Positions 22,374 through 31,896 of a stretch of DNA of 64,000 nt are shown here, piece after piece. This DNA comes from Caulobacter sp. 602-1. Lineage in GTDB: Bacteria > Pseudomonadota > Alphaproteobacteria > Caulobacterales > Caulobacteraceae. Under the pieces are notes generated by a model, which saw only the letters and a list, made by a program, of their open reading frames with translations, had not been told where the DNA came from and did not search any database. Each line of letters opens with the position of its first letter. Position 1 is the first letter of the stretch. A program made the position numbers and the translations under genes. Where the stretch lies: positions 735,602-799,601 of the forward strand of contig NZ_RRYI01000003.1 of assembly GCF_003931565.1 (NCBI RefSeq), read 5' to 3'.

Positions 22374-23033
22374 CTACTGGCTGACCCAGACGATCCGCGC
22401 GACCCAGGCGACCTCATCCCGCGACAGCAGGCGTGACTCGCCGATGTGGTCCAGGGCGACAAGTTCGAGGGTTCGGGCTGTCACCCGTCCCAACTCCCGC
22501 ACCAGCACCTCGCCGGCGGTCGTTCGCGCCACCACGCGGTCGCCTTTCCGGGGCTCCTGGCTGGGCGAGACCAAAAGTCGGTCGCCGTCGCGATAGACCG
22601 GCGCCAGGTCGCCGCCCGTGACTTCCAGCGCGAACAGGCCCTCTCCCAGATCCGGGGCGGCGACCTCGTCCCAGCCGGCCCCGATCGGCATCCCCGCCTC
22701 GTCGAAGAATCCGTCCTGCCCAGCCTGGGCGAGGCCGATCAATGGCGCGCCGCGCCCGCCCCCGATCATTCCATTGGGCGTCCGCGCCGGCGCGCGCTCG
22801 GTGAGGGCCGCGAATTCCGAGAAATTGACCCCCGTCGCTTCCAGAAGTTTGGCCAGGCTCTCGGTCGAGGGCCAGCGCGCGCGGCCGTCCGCCTCGGCCG
22901 AGCCGCGCTTGGAGCGATTGAAGCTGGTGGGATCCAGGCCTGCCATCCGGGCCATGGCCGAAGGCGTCATGTCGAAGCGCTCGGCCAGGGCGTCGATCGC
23001 CCGCCAGATTTCGCCGTGAGAGAGGGTCGCCAA
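22374..23033 (-). CDS. HTH regulator with an S24-like domain lacking the catalytic Ser-Lys dyad
   Basis: The 219-residue protein has a helix-turn-helix N-terminus (MTPSAMARMAGLDPTSFNRS) and a LexA/CI-type C-terminal domain. The usual GDSM catalytic motif reads TGGDLAP at 139-145, so the serine position is Asp142. The expected lysine in the TVKR-like strand is Arg179 in EVLVREL. An AG dipeptide in the hinge (LAQAGQ, near 104) is kept. It therefore looks like a stable repressor without self-cleavage. AAGGAGG precedes the ATG closely. It diverges from the fatty-acid operon regulator; target genes are unknown. Confidence 0.82.
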   Translation of the reverse strand: MATLSHGEIWRAIDALAERFDMTPSAMARMAGLDPTSFNRSKRGSAEADGRARWPSTESLAKLLEATGVNFSEFAALTERAPARTPNGMIGGGRGAPLIGLAQAGQDGFFDEAGMPIGAGWDEVAAPDLGEGLFALEVTGGDLAPVYRDGDRLLVSPSQEPRKGDRVVARTTAGEVLVRELGRVTARTLELVALDHIGESRLLSRDEVAWVARIVWVSQ

Positions 23034-23056
23034 TGACGCCTCCTTGAGCGCTGCCG

Positions 23057-23092
23057 CGCGAGGAAAATACGCCTCGCGAGCTAGGAAAGTAA
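23057..23092. promoter_or_regulatory. candidate operator of the S24-like regulator
   Basis: CGCGAGG-N8-CCTCGCG is a perfect inverted repeat at 23057-23078. AGGAAAATAC (23061) and AGGAAAGTAA (23083) form a near direct repeat with 22-base period, two helical turns. Both lie within 60 bases upstream of the regulator's start codon, consistent with autoregulation. No footprint evidence. Confidence 0.35.
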
Positions 23093-23112
23093 ACCTATCG
23101 CCGACCCTTAGA

Positions 23113-23137
23113 TTGACGTTTACGTAAGCGTTGACGT
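23113..23137 (+). promoter_or_regulatory. candidate LiuR/MerR-type operator of the fatty-acid operon
   Basis: TTGACGT occurs at 23113 and again at 23131 (18-base spacing), with the perfect palindrome TTACGTAA at 23120-23127 between them. The TTGACGTTTACGTAA core resembles the ACGT-rich sites known for MerR-family regulators of branched-chain and fatty acid catabolism. It is about 90 bases upstream of the MerR gene that heads the operon. Confidence 0.5.
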
Positions 23138-23225
23138 CCGCCCGGGATCGGGTTTAGGGTGATCAACGATAACAAAGCGGCCCGGCCGCGGTAGCCAGGC
23201 CCTCTTCATTGGGAGGTTTCCATCC

Positions 23226-23705
23226 ATGGCCGACCTGCGACGCCCCGAGCGGACCTTCACGATCCGTCAGCTCTGCAACGAATTCAAAGCCACGCCGCGC
23301 GCCCTGCGCTTCTACGAGGACAAGGGCCTGCTGAATCCGGCCCGCGAAGGGTTGAACCGAGTCTATTCTCACAAGGATCGCGTCCGCCTGCAGCTGATCC
23401 TGCGCGGCAAGCGCGTGGGCCTGTCGCTCACCGAGATCCGCGAACTGCTCGATCTCTATGACGAGAACGACGAGGGCGCGGCGCAGATGGCCCGCTCGCT
23501 GAAGAAGTTCCGTGAGCGCGCCAACGCACTGGAGCAACAGCGCGAAGACATCGACAACGCCCTGATCGAGCTACGCGAAGCCTGCAACCGCCTGGAACGT
23601 CGCCTCGCCGAGATCCGACCCGACCTGCTGCCCCGCGCGGCCGACTACGAGCAGGTGCTGCGCGCCCGCCTCGACGGTCATGCCGAAGCCATGCTGGGCA
23701 AGTAA
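23226..23705 (+). CDS. MerR-family regulator of acyl-CoA catabolism
   Basis: The 159-residue protein has an N-terminal winged helix (TIRQLCNEFKATPRALRFYE, DKGLLNPAREG) and a long coiled-coil dimerisation helix (residues 85-135), ending in a short effector region without the cysteines of metal-sensing MerR proteins. Proteins of this type (LiuR/FadR-like MerR) regulate leucine or fatty acid degradation and respond to acyl-CoA. It heads a run of beta-oxidation genes on the same strand, with its own candidate operator upstream, so it probably controls that operon. The effector is inferred. Confidence 0.85.
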   Translation: MADLRRPERTFTIRQLCNEFKATPRALRFYEDKGLLNPAREGLNRVYSHKDRVRLQLILRGKRVGLSLTEIRELLDLYDENDEGAAQMARSLKKFRERANALEQQREDIDNALIELREACNRLERRLAEIRPDLLPRAADYEQVLRARLDGHAEAMLGK

Positions 23706-23794
23706 GACCTCCCGCGACGCCGCCTCCGTGCAGATGCGCGCGAGACGGCGACCGCACACCCGTTTTTCCTCCCGATCCTAGCCAGGACCGTTTC

Positions 23795-25588
23795 ATGACT
23801 TACCAGCCGCCCGTTCGCGACCACGCCTTCATCCTGCGTGACGTGCTCAACATCGATCAGCACGGCGACCTGCCCGGCTTCTCCGACGCGCCGTTCGAGA
23901 CCGTCGAGCAGATCCTCGAGGCCGCCGCCCAATTCACCGGCGAGGTCCTGGCCCCGTTGAACACGGTCGGCGACAAGACCGGCTGCAAGCTGGATCCGGC
24001 CACCAACGTCGTCACGACGCCGCCGGGCTTCAAGGACGCCTACAAGCAGCTGTGCGAAGGCGGCTGGACCGGCCTGGGCTCGGATCCGGCCTATGGCGGC
24101 CAGGGCCTGCCGCACGTCGTCAACCTGGCCTTCAGCGAGATGTCGAGCTCGGCCAACATGGCTTTCTCGATGTATCCGGGCCTGGCCCACGGCGCCTATT
24201 CGGCCATCCACACGGGCGGCACCGACGAACAGAAGCAGACCTACCTGCCCAAGATGGTCACCGGCGAATGGACCGGCACCATGAACCTGACCGAGCCGCA
24301 CTGCGGCACGGATCTGGGCCTTCTGCGCACCAAGGCGGTTCCGCAGGCCGACGGCACTTACCGCATCACCGGCCAGAAGATCTGGATCTCGGCCGGCGAG
24401 CACGACATGTCGGACAACATCGTCCACCTGGTCCTGGCCCGCATCGAGGGCGCCCCGGCGGGCGTTAAGGGCATCAGCCTGTTCATCGTGCCGAAGTTCT
24501 TCCCCAAGGCCGACGGCTCGGTGGGCGAGCGTAACCAGGGCGTCAAGTGCGTCGGCCTGGAAGAGAAGATGGGCATCCACGGCAACGCCACCTGCGTGAT
24601 GCAGTACGACGACGCCGAGGGCTATCTGATCGGCGAGGAAAACGCCGGCCTGAAGATCATGTTCGTGATGATGAACGAGGCCCGCCTGGGCGTCGGCATG
24701 CAGGGCGTGGCCCAGGGCGAGGCCGCCTATCAGGCCGCCGTCGCCTTCGCCAAGGATCGTCTGCAGGGCCGCTCGCTGACGGGTCCGAAGAACGCCGACG
24801 GCCCGGCCGACCCGATCATCGTCCACCCGGACGTCCGCCGCATGCTGCTGGAGAGCAAGGCCCTGATCGAGGGCGGCCGCGCCTTCCTGTTCTGGACCGC
24901 CCTGCATGGCGATCTGTCGCACGTCCATCCGGACGCGGCGGTGCGCGAAAAGTCGTCGGACTATATGGGCCTGATGACGCCGGTGCTGAAAGGCTATCTG
25001 ACCGACAAGGGTTTCGAGGTCTGCTCGAACGCGGTGCAGGTGCACGGCGGCAGCGGCTTCACCGAGCACTTCCCGGTCAGCCAGTTCATGCGCGATTGCC
25101 GCATCGCCCTGATCTACGAAGGGACCAACGGCGTGCAGGCGCTGGACCTGGTGGGCCGCAAGCTGGCGGCCAAGGGCGGCCGCGCGGTCATGACCTTCTT
25201 CCAGGAGATCGACCAGTTCATCGGCGAGAACGACAGCGACGAAAGCCTGAAGCCGTTCATCGAGGCCCTGGCCGGCGTGAAGGCCCAGTTGCAGGACGGC
25301 ACCATGTGGCTGATGCAGAACGGCCTGCAGAACCCAGACAACGCCGGCGCGGCCTCGACCGACTACATGCACCTCTTCGGCCTGACCGGCCTGGCGTACA
25401 TGTGGGCGCTGATGGCCAAGGCCGCCAACGCCAAGATCTCGGCCGGCTCGTCCGACCCGTTCTTCACGACCAAGCTGACCACGGGCCGCTATTTCATCGA
25501 ACGCATCTTGCCTGACGCTGGGGCGCATCTGGCCAAGCTGAAGACCGGTTCGGCGACCCTGATGGCGCTGCCCGCGGAGGCCTTCTGA
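23795..25588 (+). CDS. acyl-CoA dehydrogenase (about 600-residue type with C-terminal extension)
   Basis: A 597-residue FAD enzyme that introduces the first double bond in acyl-CoA. It has the MNLTEPHCGTDLG FAD/substrate loop, KIWISAGEHD, and the catalytic glutamate in IALIYEGTNGVQALDLVG. The extra C-terminal region (about 130 residues) marks the subfamily that includes DmdC-like enzymes and fatty acyl-CoA dehydrogenases of proteobacteria. Chain-length specificity is not readable. It is followed by a second acyl-CoA dehydrogenase after two bases. Confidence 0.92.
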   Translation: MTYQPPVRDHAFILRDVLNIDQHGDLPGFSDAPFETVEQILEAAAQFTGEVLAPLNTVGDKTGCKLDPATNVVTTPPGFKDAYKQLCEGGWTGLGSDPAYGGQGLPHVVNLAFSEMSSSANMAFSMYPGLAHGAYSAIHTGGTDEQKQTYLPKMVTGEWTGTMNLTEPHCGTDLGLLRTKAVPQADGTYRITGQKIWISAGEHDMSDNIVHLVLARIEGAPAGVKGISLFIVPKFFPKADGSVGERNQGVKCVGLEEKMGIHGNATCVMQYDDAEGYLIGEENAGLKIMFVMMNEARLGVGMQGVAQGEAAYQAAVAFAKDRLQGRSLTGPKNADGPADPIIVHPDVRRMLLESKALIEGGRAFLFWTALHGDLSHVHPDAAVREKSSDYMGLMTPVLKGYLTDKGFEVCSNAVQVHGGSGFTEHFPVSQFMRDCRIALIYEGTNGVQALDLVGRKLAAKGGRAVMTFFQEIDQFIGENDSDESLKPFIEALAGVKAQLQDGTMWLMQNGLQNPDNAGAASTDYMHLFGLTGLAYMWALMAKAANAKISAGSSDPFFTTKLTTGRYFIERILPDAGAHLAKLKTGSATLMALPAEAF

Positions 25589-25590
25589 TC

Positions 25591-26754
25591 ATGAGCGTGC
25601 TCAACGTCGAAAAACCCGCCTTCATGGCCGAAGAGGACATCGCGATCTTCGAGGACGCGGTGGGCAAGTTCTTCGACGAGCACGCGCCGGAAGCCACGGT
25701 CGCGAAATGGCGCAAGAACCATTGCGTCGACCGCGACATGTGGACCAAGGCGGGGGAGGCCGGCTTGCTCGGCCTCTCCACGCCCGAACAGTACGGCGGG
25801 GCCGGCGGCGACTATCGCCACGAGGTCGTGCTGATGGACATGCTGGGGCGCAAGGGCGTCGACGGCTTCGGCATCAGCCTGCACAACGCCATCGTCATGC
25901 CGTACATCTTCCACTACGGCACCGAAGAGCAGAAGCAGCGCTGGCTGCCGCGCCTGGCCACCGGCGAACTGGTCGGCGCCATCGCCATGACCGAGCCGGG
26001 CGCCGGTTCGGACCTGCAAGGCGTCAAGACCACCGCCAAACAGGTGGGCAATCAGTACGTCATTAACGGCTCCAAGACCTTCATCACCAATGGCCAGACG
26101 GCCAATCTGATCATCGTGGTGGCCAAGACCGATCCAGCCGGCGGGGCGCGCGGGACCAGCCTGGTGATCGTCGAAACCGATGGGGCCGAGGGCTTCGAGC
26201 GCGGTCGCAACTTGGACAAGCTGGGTCACGAGGCCCAGGACACCTCGGAGCTGTTCTTCAACGACGTGAAGGTCCCGACCGAGAATCTGCTGGGGGCCGA
26301 CGAGGGCCAGGGCTTCTTCCAGCTGATGGGCCAACTGCCGCAGGAACGCCTGAACATCGCCGTGCAGGGCATGGCGACGATCGAACGCGCGCTGGAGCTG
26401 ACCATCGCCTACGTCAAGGACCGCAAGGCGTTCGGCAAGGCGATCATCGACTTCCAGAACACCCAGTTCGTCCTCGCCGAGTGCAAGACCGAGGCGACCG
26501 TGGCGCGGGTCTTCACCAACCACTGCATCGAGCAGCACCTGGCGGGCAAACTGGACGCGGCCACCGCCTCGATGGCCAAGTACTGGGTCTCGGACCTGGA
26601 AAACAAGATCGTCGACCGCTGCCTTCAGCTGTTCGGCGGCTACGGCTTCATGAACGAGTATCCGATCGCTCGCATGTACAAGGACAGCCGCATCCAGCGC
26701 ATCTACGGCGGCACCAACGAGATCATGAAACTCCTGATCGCGAGGACGCTATGA
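25591..26754 (+). CDS. acyl-CoA dehydrogenase (long-chain-type active site)
   Basis: This 387-residue protein has the FAD-binding AMTEPGAGSDLQGV and TNGQTANLIIVVAKTD blocks. At the usual catalytic position it has IYGGTNEIMK rather than IYEGTNE, as in long-chain and isovaleryl-CoA dehydrogenases, where the base is a glutamate on another helix; LPQERLNIA offers that glutamate. So it should be active, probably on long-chain or branched acyl-CoA. Its stop overlaps the next ATG as ATGA. Start ATG 25591 follows the previous stop by two bases. Confidence 0.92.
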   Translation: MSVLNVEKPAFMAEEDIAIFEDAVGKFFDEHAPEATVAKWRKNHCVDRDMWTKAGEAGLLGLSTPEQYGGAGGDYRHEVVLMDMLGRKGVDGFGISLHNAIVMPYIFHYGTEEQKQRWLPRLATGELVGAIAMTEPGAGSDLQGVKTTAKQVGNQYVINGSKTFITNGQTANLIIVVAKTDPAGGARGTSLVIVETDGAEGFERGRNLDKLGHEAQDTSELFFNDVKVPTENLLGADEGQGFFQLMGQLPQERLNIAVQGMATIERALELTIAYVKDRKAFGKAIIDFQNTQFVLAECKTEATVARVFTNHCIEQHLAGKLDAATASMAKYWVSDLENKIVDRCLQLFGGYGFMNEYPIARMYKDSRIQRIYGGTNEIMKLLIARTL

Positions 26755-27137
26755 TCGTACTGCCCCTCATCGCGTTGCTGGCCGGCCCCGCCGCCGCGCC
26801 GGCTCCCGCTCAAGCCGACGCCCGCTCGGCCGTGGTCTGCGTGCGCGCCGCCCCCGGTCCGCGCCCCCTGACCTTCTCCGGCGAACTGGTCGGCAAGCGC
26901 CCGCAACCGGGCGCCTTCAAGCTGCCGTTGACCCCGCCCGGCAAGGACGTCTGCAACACGCTGCTGCGCTCGAAGATCGCCGAGTGGAAGCTGGAGGTCA
27001 CGACCTCGGGCTTCACCGCTTGCTCGCTGCCCCCGCCAGAGTTCGGTTCGCGCCTCTACTACCGGGCCAAGGCCGGCGCCAGCGGCCTCAAGTGCGAGCC
27101 CATCGGCAAGTACCCGATCGGCAACTGGAAACCCTAA
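26751..27137 (+). CDS. small secreted protein embedded in the beta-oxidation operon
   Basis: A 128-residue protein whose ATG overlaps the acyl-CoA dehydrogenase stop (ATGA), so it is translated from the operon mRNA. It begins with a hydrophobic signal sequence ([20 protein letters not shown]) with likely cleavage after AQA. The mature part has four cysteines (VVCV, DVCN, TACS, LKCE), suited to two disulfides, and ends in PIGNWKP. I recognise no domain. Its presence between two beta-oxidation enzymes is unexplained, since it should act in the periplasm or outside. Confidence 0.8.
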   Translation: MIVLPLIALLAGPAAAPAPAQADARSAVVCVRAAPGPRPLTFSGELVGKRPQPGAFKLPLTPPGKDVCNTLLRSKIAEWKLEVTTSGFTACSLPPPEFGSRLYYRAKAGASGLKCEPIGKYPIGNWKP

Positions 27138-27201
27138 GGCCGGTCCCCGACGACCGCGCTTTCAACGACACGAACACCACTTCGCAGGAAGGAGCCATTC
27201 C

Positions 27202-28407
<1,206 letters not shown>

Positions 28408-28427
28408 GACTTAAGGACCTGACACCT

Positions 28428-30626
28428 ATGGAAAACTTCAAGATCGAGGTCGATTCCGACGGCGTGGCCCTGGTCACCTTCGACGTGCCCGGCCGCTCGA
28501 TGAACACCCTGACCGCTTCGGTCATCAAGGAAATCGGCGACGTCGTCGAGCGCATCAAGAGCGACGAGGCCATCAAGGGCGCCGTCATCACCTCGGGCAA
28601 GACGACCGGCTTCTGCGCCGGCGCCGACCTGGGTGAGCTTGGCGGCTCGGGCGGTCTGGGCGGCGGCAAGCCGGGCGAAGAGGGCCTGAAGGCCGCCTTC
28701 GAGGCGGGCTTTGCGCTGAACAAGGCGTTCCGCGCCCTGGAAACCTGCGGCAAGCCGGTGGCGGCGGCCATCAACGGCCTGGCCATGGGCGGCGGCCTGG
28801 AGATCACCCTGGCCTGCCACTACCGCGTGGTGGCCGACAATCCGAAGATCCAGCTCTCCCTGCCGGAAGCCAAGGTCGGCCTGCTGCCGGGCGCCGGCGG
28901 CACCCAGCGCCTGCCGCGCCTGATGGGCGTGATGGCCGCCGCGCCGTACCTGCTGGAAGGCAAGTCGATGAAGCCGGCCGAGGCCCTGGCCAACAAGGTC
29001 GTGCACGAGGTCGTTCCGGCCGACCAGGTGGTGGAAGCCGCCAAGACCTGGGTCAAGACCAAGGGCGATCCCGTCGCCCCGTGGGACAAGAAGGACTTCA
29101 AGCTTCCGGGCGGCGGTCCCTACACCCCGACCGGCAGCCAGGTCTTCGTGATGGGCAACGCCATGCTGCGCAAGCAGACCTATGGCAACTACCCGGCCCA
29201 GCTGAACATCATGAAGGCGGTCTATGAGGGCACGCAGGTGCCGTTCGACGCCGCCCTGCGGATCGAGACCCGCTACTTCCTGAAGACCATGATGACGCCC
29301 CAGGCCAAGGGCATGATCCGCACCCTGTTCCTCTCCCTGCAGGAGCTGGGCAAGGGTTCGGGCCGTCCGGCCAACGTCCCGCACTATGACGTCAAGAAGG
29401 TCGCCGTCCTCGGCGCCGGCATGATGGGCGCGGGCATCGCCTATGTCCAAGCCATGGCCGGCATCGAGACCGTCCTGATCGACCAGTCGCAGGAAGCCGC
29501 CGAGAAGGGCAAGGGCTACGCCGAGGGCCTGGTCAAGAAGGCCGTCTCGCGTGGCAAGATGACGGCCGAGAAGGGCGAGGCCATCCTGGCCCTGATCCAC
29601 CCGACCGCCGACTACGCGCAGGTCAAGGGCAGTGACCTCGTCGTCGAGGCCGTGTTCGAGAACCGCGACGTCAAGGCCGAGGTCACCAAGAAGGCCGAGG
29701 CCCAGCTGGCCGAAACCGCAATCTTCGGCTCCAACACTTCGACCCTGCCGATCACCGGTCTGGCCAAGGCCAGCGTCCGCCCGGCCTCGTTCATCGGCAT
29801 CCACTTCTTCTCGCCGGTCGACAAGATGGGTCTGGTCGAGATCATCATGGGCGAGCAGACCAGCCAGGAAGCCCTGGCCAAGTCGATCGACTACGTCCTG
29901 AAGATCAAGAAGACCCCGATCGTCGTCAATGACAGCCGCGGCTTCTACACCAGCCGCTGCTTCGGCACCTTCGTGCAGGAAGGCCTGGAAATGATGGCCG
30001 AGGGCATCGCCCCCGCCATCATCGACAATGTCGGCCGCGCCACCGGCATGCCCCGCGGCCCGCTGGAGATGAACGACGACGTCGCGCTCGACCTCTCCTA
30101 CAAGATCGGCGAACAGACCAAGAAGGACCTCGGCGACAAGTACGAGGAGCGTCCGTTCGCCCCGGTTCTGGAAAAGATGGTCGTCGAACTGGGCCGCCTC
30201 GGCCGCAAGAACGGCAAGGGCTTCTACGACTATCCGGAAGGCGGCCAGAAGAAGCTGTGGCCGGGTCTGGCCGAACTGGCGCCGGTGACCACCAAGGACG
30301 CCGACGCCAAGCTGATCGAAGAGATCCGCACCCGCCTGCTGTATCGCCAAGCCGTCGAAGCGGCCCGCTGCTTCGAGGAAGGCGTCATCGTCGACCCGCG
30401 CGAGGCCGATGTCGGCGCCATCCTGGGCTGGGGTTTTGCGCCCTGGACCGGCGGCCCGATCAGCCTGATCGACGGCGTCGGCGCCAAGGCCTTCGTCGAG
30501 ACCTGCGACCGCCTGGCCCAGCAGTACGGGAAGCGCTTCGCGCCGCCGGCCCTGCTGCGCGAGATGGCCGAAAAGGGCGAGACCTTCTACGGGCGCTTCG
30601 GCGTCAAGGCGAAGGTGGCGGCGTAA
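28428..30626 (+). CDS. fadJ: multifunctional enoyl-CoA hydratase / 3-hydroxyacyl-CoA dehydrogenase
   Basis: The 732-residue protein has an N-terminal crotonase domain (residues 1-200) with [12 protein letters not shown] and [20 protein letters not shown]. Next is an NAD-binding 3-hydroxyacyl-CoA dehydrogenase domain starting at [18 protein letters not shown], with [11 protein letters not shown] and [12 protein letters not shown], and then two C-terminal HCDH helical domains. It performs hydration and dehydrogenation of the beta-oxidation cycle. ATG 28428 is used because it directly begins the crotonase domain; an upstream open frame from 28359 has no domain support. Transcription ends at the terminator 20 bases downstream. 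Confidence 0.93.
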   Translation: MENFKIEVDSDGVALVTFDVPGRSMNTLTASVIKEIGDVVERIKSDEAIKGAVITSGKTTGFCAGADLGELGGSGGLGGGKPGEEGLKAAFEAGFALNKAFRALETCGKPVAAAINGLAMGGGLEITLACHYRVVADNPKIQLSLPEAKVGLLPGAGGTQRLPRLMGVMAAAPYLLEGKSMKPAEALANKVVHEVVPADQVVEAAKTWVKTKGDPVAPWDKKDFKLPGGGPYTPTGSQVFVMGNAMLRKQTYGNYPAQLNIMKAVYEGTQVPFDAALRIETRYFLKTMMTPQAKGMIRTLFLSLQELGKGSGRPANVPHYDVKKVAVLGAGMMGAGIAYVQAMAGIETVLIDQSQEAAEKGKGYAEGLVKKAVSRGKMTAEKGEAILALIHPTADYAQVKGSDLVVEAVFENRDVKAEVTKKAEAQLAETAIFGSNTSTLPITGLAKASVRPASFIGIHFFSPVDKMGLVEIIMGEQTSQEALAKSIDYVLKIKKTPIVVNDSRGFYTSRCFGTFVQEGLEMMAEGIAPAIIDNVGRATGMPRGPLEMNDDVALDLSYKIGEQTKKDLGDKYEERPFAPVLEKMVVELGRLGRKNGKGFYDYPEGGQKKLWPGLAELAPVTTKDADAKLIEEIRTRLLYRQAVEAARCFEEGVIVDPREADVGAILGWGFAPWTGGPISLIDGVGAKAFVETCDRLAQQYGKRFAPPALLREMAEKGETFYGRFGVKAKVAA

Positions 30627-30647
30627 CCCTCCATCGCTGAAACAGGC

Positions 30648-30677
30648 AAAGGCCCGGTGGAAACATCGGGCCTTTTT
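30648..30677 (+). terminator. intrinsic terminator of the beta-oxidation operon
   Basis: AAAGGCCCG and CGGGCCTTT form a 9 bp stem with a 10-base loop, running into TTTTT. It starts 22 bases after the fadJ stop. This is the clearest Rho-independent terminator on the plus strand of the window. Confidence 0.9.
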
Positions 30678-30751
30678 CTTGTCCCGTACGGCCACGCTCG
30701 CGCCGCATCGCGCGCATACCCATATCCAGCGCCGCAGCGCCTGGAGACATC

Positions 30752-31402
30752 ATGAGTACGGCGATCGCCATCGGAACCTGGCGGCGCCCCTCACGACGGG
30801 ATCTGCGGCGCAACCTCACGGCCCTGGGCGCGGTTCTGACCGCTCACGTCCTGGTGCTGCTGGCCCTGGTTTCCGGGGCGCGCTGGCTGCCCCAACTGGT
30901 CGAACCGCCGGTCATCGAGGCGCAACTGCTGGACGCGCCGTCTCGCCCCGTCGATACGCCCGCGCAGGCTTCGGTCCCGCCGGCCCAAGTCCGGCCAAGC
31001 GCCGCCTCGCCCTTGCCGGCCTCGCCCACGATCATTTCGGCCCCGTCCGTGGCGGCCAGGCCCTCCGGCCCGCCGGCCATCGTCGCCCCGCCCGGCTTCA
31101 CCGCCCGCAAGCTGGTCGAGCAGAGCGACCAGACCCGCGACAGCCTGCGCGAAAGCCTGGGTTGCCGCCATGAGAAGACCGTCGCCCTGAACCGCGACCA
31201 GAAGGCCGCCTGCGCCGAGGCCGATGGCCAGCGCTCGCGCACCGCGCCGATGTACGCCGCCATAGACCCGGACAAGAAGGCCGCGTTCGACGGCGACTGC
31301 GCCAAGGACGACGACTGGTGCCTCTACCGCGTCGGCAAGGGCCCGTATCCGGGGATCTTCGCCCTGGGCAAGAAGAAAAAGCGCAAGGGCTGGGACGACT
31401 GA
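30752..31402 (+). CDS. TonB-like membrane-anchored protein, unknown function
   Basis: The 216-residue protein has a basic cytosolic N-terminus (RRPSRRDLRRN), one membrane helix (LGAVLTAHVLVLLALVSGAR) and a proline/alanine-rich periplasmic spacer (residues 55-120), the layout of TonB/TolA proteins. The C-terminal 95 residues do not match a TonB domain; they carry three cysteines (LGCRHEK, KAACAEADG, GDCAKDDDWCLYR gives two more) and a lysine-rich end. GGAG lies close upstream of the ATG. Function is not established; a structural or scaffolding envelope role is one guess. Confidence 0.75.
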   Translation: MSTAIAIGTWRRPSRRDLRRNLTALGAVLTAHVLVLLALVSGARWLPQLVEPPVIEAQLLDAPSRPVDTPAQASVPPAQVRPSAASPLPASPTIISAPSVAARPSGPPAIVAPPGFTARKLVEQSDQTRDSLRESLGCRHEKTVALNRDQKAACAEADGQRSRTAPMYAAIDPDKKAAFDGDCAKDDDWCLYRVGKGPYPGIFALGKKKKRKGWDD

Positions 31403-31409
31403 GCGCCGC

Positions 31410-31709
31410 CTAGGACTTGCTCACGTCCATGCCCAGTGTCGGACCTATGCCGTCCGGATGGTCGCCAAAATAGTGGTTACCGCCCCGCTTCTTCGCCAGG
31501 GCCTCCAGCCGACCGCGCAGATCGTCGTCCAGCTGCAGGGTCGGCCCATCCGCCGGATCTTCGCTCTCATCCAACGGAATCGCCGCCGCGATCACCTGCC
31601 GCAGCCGCGCTCCGAACCGCTCGTCGTCGGCGGAGCCTTCCTCCGGCGGCGAGTCGAGAAAACGCATGACTTCCTCGAGGGCGGTATCGTCGTCAACGCG
31701 ATCGGACAT
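31410..31709 (-). CDS. small acidic protein of unknown function
   Basis: A 99-residue hydrophilic protein, rich in D and E (SPPEEGSADDERFG), with no signal or membrane segment. GAAGGAG lies six bases upstream of the ATG at 31709, a strong ribosome binding site. It ends seven bases from the convergent TonB-like gene. The phrase GNHYFGDHPDGIGP near the C-terminus may be a conserved patch. I recognise no family. Confidence 0.65.
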   Translation of the reverse strand: MSDRVDDDTALEEVMRFLDSPPEEGSADDERFGARLRQVIAAAIPLDESEDPADGPTLQLDDDLRGRLEALAKKRGGNHYFGDHPDGIGPTLGMDVSKS

Positions 31710-31780
31710 GGGGAACTCCTTCGAGACACGAACGGAGCCGTCGCCACGAGAGTTCCGGATTTCAGAAGGGAAAGAAGGAG

Positions 31781-31856
31781 TGGTGCCGCCTAGGTGACTC
31801 GAACACCTGACCTACGCATTACGAATGCGCCGCTCTACCGGCTGAGCTAAGGCGGC
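31781..31856 (-). tRNA. tRNA-Thr(CGT)
   Basis: The minus strand folds as a complete 76-base tRNA with encoded CCA. The acceptor stem pairs GCCGCCT with AGGCGGC; the D arm contains TAGCTCAGCCGGTAGAGC. The anticodon loop TTCGTAA gives anticodon CGT (codon ACG, threonine), and the T arm has GTTCGAGTC. It lies 40 bases downstream of hemY in the same direction. Confidence 0.97.
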
Positions 31857-31896
31857 CCACGCACCCCGAAGCAAGGCTCCAGGGCGAAGGGAGCGC

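Noticed and set aside
23678..25528. A 616-codon minus-strand frame opposite the first acyl-CoA dehydrogenase
   Set aside because: Shadow of a well-supported gene, no domain and no ribosome binding site.
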